Below, piece by piece: positions 16,929-24,135 of a stretch of 64,000 bases of DNA. The stretch is from Acidobacteria subdivision 2 bacterium RH1 MAG20. Lineage in GTDB: Bacteria > Acidobacteriota > Terriglobia > Terriglobales > Acidobacteriaceae. The stretch's first letter is position 1. Each line of letters opens with the position of its first letter. Below the pieces are notes generated by a model. That model saw only the letters and a program-made list of their open reading frames with translations. It did no database searches and was not told the DNA's origin. The stretch is from contig NFUO01000007.1 of NCBI GenBank assembly GCA_002197545.1, forward strand, positions 1-64,000, given 5' to 3'. Position numbers and translations under genes: made by a program.

Positions 16929-19900
16929 CTAATCAATCACGCGAACCCCACCCCGTCCCACCAACTCTTCCACCTGGTCGATAAACAGGCGGTCCGCCGC
17001 CACCATCACATTGTGCGGCTCCAGCACAGCGCAGAACTCTCCCGGTTCCTCGAGATCCAGCAGCAGCTTGCCCTTCCCCGGAGCACCCAGAAAAACAGCA
17101 TAAAGTTTTTCCAGCAGCGCAGTGTCCGGATTGTGAAGCGGAACCTTAATGCGCAACGACTCCGGCAGCTTCAGCTTCACATCCTCCAGCGCCTGAATAC
17201 TCGAAATCGCCAGCTTGGGCGCAGAGTCTTCCTCGCCACGCAGAACTCCGCGCACCAGCACCGGCACATCGATCTTCAACTTCTCCGCCAGCTTCTCATA
17301 CGACTGCGGAAACGCAATCAGCTCAATCTTCCCTACCGTATCTTCGAGCGCCGCCTGCGCGTACAACTCACCCGATCGTTTCGACTTGGCCACCTTCAGC
17401 CCGGTAATGACGCCCGCAATCGCAATCTCATTCTGCGGTTCTTCATTCCGTCCTCTGCGGAAGGTCTGCGGCTCCGGCTTCATCTCGATGGCGGTAGCCG
17501 TATCCACCACTTTCATATTGCGCAGCTTCTCGCGGTACTTGTCCATCGGATGCCCAGAGACAAAAAATCCCAGGACCTCCTTCTCATACTGCAGCCGCGT
17601 ATGCTCGTCCCACTCGGCCACATTCGGCAACGCATCTTCGCCATTCCCGCTGGCTGTCGGCCCATCCGAATCGAAGATGCCAAACAACCCATGCTGCCCC
17701 GCCGCCTCATCGCGCTGCGACTTCTGCGCCCGTTCCATTGCTTTATCCAGAGCGGCCATCACTTGCGCCCGCCCGCCGAAGGTATCCATCGCCCCAGCCT
17801 TGATCAGCGACTCCAGCACCCGCTTATTCAGCAACCGAAGATCCACTTTCTCGCAAAACTCCCACAGGCTGCTGAAGCCCGCCTTTCCCGTCTCCTTCAA
17901 TTCCTCACGGGCTTTAATGATGGACTCAATAGCATTGTGCCCAACGTTCTTAATCGCAGCCAGGCCAAAGCCAATCGCATCTCCCACCGGAGTAAAGTTC
18001 GCATAAGAAGCCTGCACGTTTGGCGGAACGACGGAGATATTAATCTCTCGGCATTCGCCGATGTACTTCACGACGTTCTCAGGCTTTGAAGTTTCGCTCG
18101 TCAGCAGCGCAGCCATGAACTCAACCGGATAGTGCGTCTTCAGCCATGCCGTATGGTAAGCAAGCAATGCATAAGCAGCCGAGTGCGACTTATTGAAGCC
18201 ATACCCCGCAAACTGCGCCATCAAATCGAAGAGCTTTCCAGCCGTGTCCTTGGGATGTTTATTCGCGGCGGCACCGGCCATGAAGCGCTCGCGCTGCTTG
18301 TCCATCTCGGCAGCGTCCTTCTTGCCCATCGCGCGGCGCAGCAGGTCGGCATCGCCCAGCGAGTAGCCGGCGACAACATTCGAGATCTGCATTACCTGTT
18401 CCTGATACACAATGACGCCCAGAGTCTCGCGCAGCAGCGATTCAAGTTCAGGCAGCAGATACTCAACAGCCCGACGTCCCCACTTTCGTTCGATGAAGTC
18501 ATCAATCATTCCACCCTGAATCGGCCCTGGACGATAGAGCGCATTCAAAGCGGTAAGGTCTTCAACGGTAGTGGGTTTATAGCGCCGCAGAACATCGCGC
18601 ATCCCGCCCGATTCAAACTGAAACACGCCCGAAGTCAGCGCCCGGTGAAAGACCTGCTCATAGGTCTTCGCATCGTCGAGCGGCACCATGGCCATCTCGA
18701 CCGTCTCACCGCGATTCAACTTGATGAGCTTGAGGCAATCGTCAATAACCGTGAGAGTCGTCAGCCCAAGAAAGTCCATCTTGAGCAGACCCATCTTCTC
18801 GACGGCCTTCATGTCATAGGCCGTAACCAGCGACTCGTCCTTGGTAAGCGTAACTGGCACCAGCTCCGTCAACGGTTGCGGCGCAATTACAACGCCAGCC
18901 GCATGAACGCCAGCCCCGCGAATCAGTCCCTCAAGTCGAATGGCGGCATCGATGACCTCCTTGATCCGCGCATCACCCTCATAAGCCGTAGCCAGCATCG
19001 GCGAATCCTTCATCGCCTGCTCAATCGTGATGCCGATCGTCGTCGGGATCATCTTCGCAATGCGGTCGACCTCGCCATAGGGCATATCGAGCGCGCGTCC
19101 AACGTCCTTGATGGCTGCCTTCGCTGCCATCGTGTTGAACGTGATGATCTGCGCGACCTGATCATTGCCATACTTGCGCTTGACGTACTCGATAACCTCG
19201 CCGCGCCTGTTCATGCAGAAGTCGATATCGATATCGGGCATGGAGATGCGCTCAGGATTGAGGAACCGCTCAAACAGCAACTCGTTCTGCAGCGGATCGA
19301 CGTCGGTAATTTCCATCACATAGGCAACCAGAGAGCCCGCCGCCGAACCGCGCCCCGGCCCCACCGGAATGTCATGCTCCTTCGCATAGCGAATGAAGTC
19401 CCACACGATCATGAAGTAACCCGGAAACTGCATCTGCTTGATGCAATCAATCTCGCGGTTCAGCCGAGCCTCATAATCCGCGATCGACTTGCGCAGCAAG
19501 CCGCGCTCACGCAGATGCGCCACCGCTGTATCCAATCGTTTCTTCAAACCCTCGCGGCAAACCTGTTCAAAGTAGCTATCCAGCGTATGACCTTCAGGAA
19601 CATCGAAGACAGGGAAGGGGTTTTTCACCTTCGTCATCTTGAGGTTGCACCGGTCCACAAACTGCATGGTGCGGTGGCAGACCTCGGGATTCTGCGCAAA
19701 GGTGCGATGCATCTCCTCCGCAGTCTTGATGTAGAACTCCTGCGTGTCGAACTTAAAGCGGTTCGGATCATTCATACTGCCCGCAGTCTGCACGCACAGC
19801 AGAATCTCGTGGGCGCGGCTGTCGTCACTGGCGACATAGTGACTGTCGTTGGTGGCAATTAGCGGAATGCCCAGCTCCTGCTCCATCTTGAAGAGCGCAT

Positions 19901-20456
19901 CGCAGACGCCCTTGTCCGGCGCAAGCCCGTGGTCCTGAATCTCAAGAAAGAAATTGTCCTTGCCGAAGATGTCCTGAAAATAGCCCGCGCTCTGTTTCGC
20001 TTCTTCGTACTTTCCTGCCATCAGATGTTGATTGATCTCACCGGCAAGGCAGCCGGAGAATCCAATCAAGCCTTCGGTGTGCTTCGACAAAAACTCCTTC
20101 GACACACGCGGCTTGCGATAAAACCCATGCAGAGCGGCCTCGCTGGTCAGGCGAACAAGGTTGCGGTAACCCGCTTCATTTTCAGCCAGCACCAGAAAGT
20201 GGTTATACCCGTCAGCCATTTCGCGATGGTCGGCTGTCTTCGAGAGATAGAGCTCACACCCCAGAATGGGCTTGACGCCCTTCTTCTGCATCGCATCGAA
20301 GAAGTGCACCGCCCCGTAGATGTTGCCGTGGTCGGTAATGGCAGCGGCAGTCTGCCCAATCTTGCTGACATGCGCGGCCAGCTTATCAACGTCGCACGCC
20401 CCATCGAGGAGCGAATAATCGGAGTGAAGATGGAGGTGGGTAAACTCTGCGGCCAT
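16929..20456 (-). CDS. dnaE: DNA polymerase III, alpha subunit
   Basis: The replicative polymerase catalytic subunit, 1175 aa, a normal length for DnaE1. It begins with the PHP domain ('FTHLHLHSDYSLLDGA'), then the polymerase core with 'GPGRGSAAGSLVAY' and the catalytic aspartates in 'PDIDIDFCMNRRGEVI'. The helix-hairpin-helix region and an OB-fold near residues 970-1060 ('IAIAGVITGLKVAKSKRSG') follow. It is transcribed toward accA with a 48-nt gap. Long open frames on the opposite strand here are codon shadows. Confidence 0.97.
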   Translation of the reverse strand: MAAEFTHLHLHSDYSLLDGACDVDKLAAHVSKIGQTAAAITDHGNIYGAVHFFDAMQKKGVKPILGCELYLSKTADHREMADGYNHFLVLAENEAGYRNLVRLTSEAALHGFYRKPRVSKEFLSKHTEGLIGFSGCLAGEINQHLMAGKYEEAKQSAGYFQDIFGKDNFFLEIQDHGLAPDKGVCDALFKMEQELGIPLIATNDSHYVASDDSRAHEILLCVQTAGSMNDPNRFKFDTQEFYIKTAEEMHRTFAQNPEVCHRTMQFVDRCNLKMTKVKNPFPVFDVPEGHTLDSYFEQVCREGLKKRLDTAVAHLRERGLLRKSIADYEARLNREIDCIKQMQFPGYFMIVWDFIRYAKEHDIPVGPGRGSAAGSLVAYVMEITDVDPLQNELLFERFLNPERISMPDIDIDFCMNRRGEVIEYVKRKYGNDQVAQIITFNTMAAKAAIKDVGRALDMPYGEVDRIAKMIPTTIGITIEQAMKDSPMLATAYEGDARIKEVIDAAIRLEGLIRGAGVHAAGVVIAPQPLTELVPVTLTKDESLVTAYDMKAVEKMGLLKMDFLGLTTLTVIDDCLKLIKLNRGETVEMAMVPLDDAKTYEQVFHRALTSGVFQFESGGMRDVLRRYKPTTVEDLTALNALYRPGPIQGGMIDDFIERKWGRRAVEYLLPELESLLRETLGVIVYQEQVMQISNVVAGYSLGDADLLRRAMGKKDAAEMDKQRERFMAGAAANKHPKDTAGKLFDLMAQFAGYGFNKSHSAAYALLAYHTAWLKTHYPVEFMAALLTSETSKPENVVKYIGECREINISVVPPNVQASYANFTPVGDAIGFGLAAIKNVGHNAIESIIKAREELKETGKAGFSSLWEFCEKVDLRLLNKRVLESLIKAGAMDTFGGRAQVMAALDKAMERAQKSQRDEAAGQHGLFGIFDSDGPTASGNGEDALPNVAEWDEHTRLQYEKEVLGFFVSGHPMDKYREKLRNMKVVDTATAIEMKPEPQTFRRGRNEEPQNEIAIAGVITGLKVAKSKRSGELYAQAALEDTVGKIELIAFPQSYEKLAEKLKIDVPVLVRGVLRGEEDSAPKLAISSIQALEDVKLKLPESLRIKVPLHNPDTALLEKLYAVFLGAPGKGKLLLDLEEPGEFCAVLEPHNVMVAADRLFIDQVEELVGRGGVRVID

Positions 20457-20619
20457 GACTCTAGTTTAGAACTGTCAGCAACAGAGGAAAACGCGGCTTA
20501 ATTACCGGACTCCACACCGCGTCCGCTATCAAATTTCATCATCTCGACCGAAGGCGGCGCTTTTGCCGCCGCAGTTGCCTGTTGTCTTACAAACCAATAC
20601 CCCTTAAAATCGTGGCCAA

Positions 20620-20994
20620 ATGGGCGGAATCTTCCTCATCGACTCGGTTCGCTTATGGCTACGCCGCAGAAGCCGCCAGAAGAAGCTGCAGCAAGCGGCC
20701 ACATGGCCCATCATCGCAGCCGAGGTCAACCACTGGGCAGTAGTCCCAGCGGACCAAGAAGCAAACGCCTTCGGAGTTCCCTTTCAGATCGAGGCAGGCT
20801 TCCACTTCACGCTCAATGGCGAATACTACGGCGGCTACTTTCGCAGCGTAGCCCTGGCAGGAGGCAATGCGGAGAGATTGGCAAAGGACAGCCCAACCGT
20901 CAACGTTCGCTATAACCCTGCCAACCCAGATTCCGTCGCCGTCCTGGCAGAAGACAACACAGGCAATCTCCCCTTCCAGGTTTTTTCCAGTTAA
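20620..20994 (+). CDS. DUF3592-like protein
   Basis: A 124-aa protein with a short hydrophobic start followed by a basic stretch ('RLWLRRRSRQKK'), then 'TWPIIAAEVNHWAVV', 'FHFTLNGEYYGGYFRS' and 'VNVRYNPANPDSVAVLAED'. This succession is typical of DUF3592. Members are often membrane-anchored, but only a weak N-terminal hydrophobic patch is seen. No clear Shine-Dalgarno precedes the ATG. It converges on the M20 peptidase and ends in a shared stem-loop. Function unknown. Confidence 0.75.
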   Translation: MGGIFLIDSVRLWLRRRSRQKKLQQAATWPIIAAEVNHWAVVPADQEANAFGVPFQIEAGFHFTLNGEYYGGYFRSVALAGGNAERLAKDSPTVNVRYNPANPDSVAVLAEDNTGNLPFQVFSS

Positions 20995-21013
20995 TTCAGT
21001 GCACACAAATAAA

Positions 21014-21036
21014 GGCCGGTGACATAGTCACCGGCC
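21014..21036 (-). terminator. Stem-loop terminator of the M20 peptidase gene
   Basis: A perfect 10-bp stem (GGCCGGTGAC / GTCACCGGCC) with a 3-nt loop. On the minus strand it is followed by TTTATTTG, so it mainly ends the peptidase transcript, and may block read-through from the DUF3592 gene. Confidence 0.85.
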
Positions 21037-21063
21037 CTGAACTCCTTCTCATCTCGCAGGCCT

Positions 21064-22098
21064 TTACCTTGTAAGATACGTAGCAAGATCCACATACAAA
21101 TCCACGCACTCCAACAACTCTTTCTTGGAGATCTTTTCATCCGGTGTATGCGCCACGTGGATGCTCCCCGGCCCCAGCAGAAACGGCTCGCCCCAATTGG
21201 TAAGCGTCGGAATATCCGTCGCAAACTTAGCCACCATCGTCGGCAAATTTCCAACCTTGCGCATACGGATATAGCTCAGATCAAGCGAAAAAGTAACCTT
21301 GGCTCGGTCGCCCACCGTCTTCACAATGAGGTCCTTGATCTCCTGCGATGGTCCTACCGTGCGGATCAGCAGGTGAGCCTCAGCCTTGTCCGCAATCACA
21401 TTCGGAGCACGTCCCCCCTCAATCAGCCCGATATTCAGCGTAGAAGGCCCAATCTCCGGCTCAATCGGCAGCGGCAGTGCTCGCACATCGTTCAAGGCCT
21501 CCAGCAGCTTATCGATAGCCGACTCGCCCAGCTCAGGATAAGCCGAGTGCGCCATCTTGCCGCTGCAGCGAAGCTCAGCCCTCAACGCTCCCTTGGTAGC
21601 AAGCGCCAGCCGATTGTCCGTAGGCTCGCCATTGATAAGAAATTTTGACCCCTTGGGAGACTTATTAGCCATCTTGGCTCCCGCCGAATCACGCTCCTCG
21701 CCTACAACGAATAACAGACCAACCTTCACACCCGAATCCCGCAACCGTTCCGCCGCCGCAATCTGGGCAGCAATAATGCCCTTGGCATCGCAGGTTCCGC
21801 GTCCATAGAGGAACTCATCGTCCTCTTTGCAACCAAAGTACGGAGGAACTGTATCCATATGCGTCGAGAGAACGACATCCGGCGTCACTCCCGGCAGTGC
21901 TGCATAGACGTTGAACCGCTCCGCAGTCCCTCCCCCCGGAGTCAGGTTCAGCTCCGGCTGTTCAACCGGCATCATTTCAACGGCATACCGCTGCGACGAC
22001 AGAAATTCGTACAAAAAGACCCCCGCAAGGCCTTCGTGGTAAGTGGTGGAGTCAATATCGACAAGCTGTCTTGTAAGTTGAATGGGATCAATCGCCAT
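21064..22098 (-). CDS. M20-family metallopeptidase / deacylase
   Basis: A 344-aa zinc-dependent amidohydrolase of the ArgE/DapE/CPG2 group. Metal-site motifs are visible: 'STHMDTVPPYF' (first His and Asp), 'GRGTCDAKG' (bridging Asp) and 'VVGEERDSAG' (general base and ligand Glu). A dimerisation lid ('SGKMAHSAYPELGESAIDKL') follows. ATG 22098 with a weak GGA upstream is chosen over TTG 22131, since family similarity begins at 'PIQLTRQLVDIDST'. The substrate (N-acyl amino acid or dipeptide) cannot be specified. It is divergent from the hydrolase at 22261. Confidence 0.87.
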   Translation of the reverse strand: MAIDPIQLTRQLVDIDSTTYHEGLAGVFLYEFLSSQRYAVEMMPVEQPELNLTPGGGTAERFNVYAALPGVTPDVVLSTHMDTVPPYFGCKEDDEFLYGRGTCDAKGIIAAQIAAAERLRDSGVKVGLLFVVGEERDSAGAKMANKSPKGSKFLINGEPTDNRLALATKGALRAELRCSGKMAHSAYPELGESAIDKLLEALNDVRALPLPIEPEIGPSTLNIGLIEGGRAPNVIADKAEAHLLIRTVGPSQEIKDLIVKTVGDRAKVTFSLDLSYIRMRKVGNLPTMVAKFATDIPTLTNWGEPFLLGPGSIHVAHTPDEKISKKELLECVDLYVDLATYLTR

Positions 22099-22260
22099 TG
22101 TTCCAGCATACGATAAGGATTCATGACGCAAAACCTCAACAAGCCCGATATTCCCCTCTGATATCTCAAAATAGCGACTGTTTTCAAACCACGTCTTCCA
22201 TTCAATTCACCAGGTCATGCCCAACAAAAACCGCGCCAACCGCGCATAAAATCATAAAGA

Positions 22261-22947
22261 ATGACTCAAAAAAAACTGCCCCAAATTATCTCCATCGACG
22301 ACCTTCGCGGCCCTGGCGGCCGCCTCGAAGCCGTGCTGAATACCGGCCAGCCTGATGCCCTTTACGCCACGCTCATCTGCCATCCTCATCCCAAAGGGGG
22401 CGGCACTATGCACAACAAGGTCGTCTACCACGCCATGAAAGCCTTTACTTCCTTCGGCTTACCAGCACTTCGCTTCAACTTCCGCAGCGTAGGCCTGAGC
22501 GAAGGCGCCTTCGACGAAGGCCGCGGAGAGCAGGATGATGTTCGCGCCGCCCTCAACTGGCTGGAAGCCAACCTCAAACTCCCCATCCTCTTCGCCGGCT
22601 TTTCTTTCGGCTCCTATGTCGGTCTCCGCGCCTGCTGCGGCGATACTCGCGTCAAAGGCCTGCTGGCATTAGGCTTACCCGCCCACGCCGAAGGCCGCAA
22701 CTACACCTACGGCTTCCTGTCCCACTGCACTCAGCCCAAATTCTTCATCAGTGGAGACCACGACCAATACGGCCCTCGTCTTCAGTTGGAAGAGGTCTTC
22801 GCCTCCGCTCCAGAGCCAAAGCGCCTGGCCTTGATCGAAGGAGCGGAACATTTTTTTCAGGGAATAGCAGAGTCGCCCACACCAAAGTTGAACTTAATGC
22901 AGCAGGAGATCAGGCGATGGCTGCGTGAAGAGTTCAGTCTCGAATAG
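22261..22947 (+). CDS. Alpha/beta hydrolase (dienelactone-hydrolase-like)
   Basis: A 228-aa cytoplasmic alpha/beta hydrolase. It has 'CHPHPKGGGTMHNKVV' near residue 40, the nucleophile elbow 'GFSFGSYVG' at about residue 118, an acid in 'ISGDHDQYGP' and a catalytic His in 'IEGAEHFFQG'. The HPHP-GGTM motif is typical of a conserved small hydrolase family of unknown substrate. It ends 23 nt before the convergent hydrolase gene. Confidence 0.87.
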   Translation: MTQKKLPQIISIDDLRGPGGRLEAVLNTGQPDALYATLICHPHPKGGGTMHNKVVYHAMKAFTSFGLPALRFNFRSVGLSEGAFDEGRGEQDDVRAALNWLEANLKLPILFAGFSFGSYVGLRACCGDTRVKGLLALGLPAHAEGRNYTYGFLSHCTQPKFFISGDHDQYGPRLQLEEVFASAPEPKRLALIEGAEHFFQGIAESPTPKLNLMQQEIRRWLREEFSLE

Positions 22948-22969
22948 CCCGACGCAACCAGAACCTCAA

Positions 22970-23836
22970 TCAGGCCGCGCTTCTCACCGCAGGCAGTGTC
23001 TTCGTAAGCCACTCCCGCATCGTCTGATTGCAAACATCCGGCATCTCTTCAAAAGCGATGTGTCCCGCTCCGGGGATCACAACAAGACTCGACTGCGGCA
23101 ACATCCGCTCCAGTTGACGACCCGACGAAAGGCCGACAGCACGATCACGGTCACCCCATACCAGCAATGTCGGCTTCCCTGCCAGCTTGGACAGAACCGA
23201 GCGCAAAAGTCTCATGTCGGCAGACCATCGCCGAACTATCTGCAATAGATGGTCCATCGTGCCCGGAACGTGCAGACCGGCAATGTAGCCCTCCAGCGCA
23301 CCATCGACGACCCGCGAGGGATCTCCATACATCCGGCTAAGCGCAGTGGCCTTCAGCATCCTGGGTAAATGAGGAATCTGTCGGGCAAACCAGCACCCCA
23401 ACCTCGTCTGATAGAAATCGATGAGCTGCTTTCCAAGGTCACAGAACGGATTTGCCGGCGCAAAGAGGATAAGACTGCGTACCCGGTCAGGATGGCGTGC
23501 GGCCAGCATCATGGCTACCGCTCCTCCATGGGAATGAGCACCTATATCAACCACATCGAGGCCAATCGCATCCATAAATGCCGCGATGCGGTCCGCAGTC
23601 GCTTCAAGGCCTGCATCCAGACCCGGAACGCGCTCCGACTCACCCATATTGAATAGGTCAACCGCGTAGACACTCGCATCCCGCGAGAGAAAACTGATAT
23701 TCCGCTGCCAGTTTCTCGCTGAACCGACCAGGCCATGCAGCAGCAGGAGCGGATGGCCAGCGCCAGCGTGCTGATAATGGACATTCACGCCCTCTACCAG
23801 AACAAACGCCTCGTTGATCTCTCCTTGACGACCCAC
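22970..23836 (-). CDS. Alpha/beta-fold hydrolase
   Basis: A 288-aa hydrolase of the epoxide hydrolase/haloalkane dehalogenase/lipase type. Motifs in order: oxyanion-hole region 'LLLLHGLVGSARNWQ', nucleophile elbow 'GAHSHGGAVAMML', acid 'VWGDRDRAVG' and His in 'PGAGHIAFEE'. It differs from the hydrolase on the other strand in having a full cap domain. No signal peptide. The substrate is unknown. Confidence 0.87.
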   Translation of the reverse strand: MGRQGEINEAFVLVEGVNVHYQHAGAGHPLLLLHGLVGSARNWQRNISFLSRDASVYAVDLFNMGESERVPGLDAGLEATADRIAAFMDAIGLDVVDIGAHSHGGAVAMMLAARHPDRVRSLILFAPANPFCDLGKQLIDFYQTRLGCWFARQIPHLPRMLKATALSRMYGDPSRVVDGALEGYIAGLHVPGTMDHLLQIVRRWSADMRLLRSVLSKLAGKPTLLVWGDRDRAVGLSSGRQLERMLPQSSLVVIPGAGHIAFEEMPDVCNQTMREWLTKTLPAVRSAA

Positions 23837-24098
23837 TGCTCTCCCTCTGTTCTGTAAATGTTACAAGAATATTAATTAAGCTCAGCCTTTCTCATCGAAA
23901 AATTAACAATTGGACAAATGACGAAGGAAAGCTCACAGTGCTTGGAATCCTCCAACCCGCTACCGCAAAAAATATGCATTCAAACACTCAAATTCCCGTC
24001 GCTCCTAAACTGCTGACATTACGGAATGAGTTATGATTTTCTGTAGATAGCTGGACTCAACTCATTCAATAATCCCGCTTTATGCACATATACTCATT

Positions 24099-24114
24099 TG
24101 GTACACAATGTGCT
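24099..24114 (+). promoter_or_regulatory. Candidate sigma-54 (-24/-12) promoter of the kinase/regulator operon
   Basis: TGGTACACAATGTGCT fits TGGCACG-N4-TTGCW with three mismatches. The invariant GG (24100-24101) and GC (24112-24113) are kept at the correct 10-nt separation. It lies 21 nt before the kinase ATG. An imperfect inverted repeat (TATGCACAT at 24081-24089 and ATGTGCTTA at 24108-24116) overlaps it. The rest of the 299-bp gap is AT-rich with no other clear feature. The operon encodes a sigma-54 activator, so autoregulation is plausible. Confidence 0.5.
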
Positions 24115-24135
24115 TAATGAAGTTGTCGTAGCCTT

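Noticed and set aside
16218..19862. Very long open frames on the plus strand opposite accA and dnaE (623 and 576 codons)
   Set aside because: They are mirror frames of strongly conserved genes; composition is Arg/Leu/His-rich with no domain, as expected for antisense shadows in GC-rich DNA.
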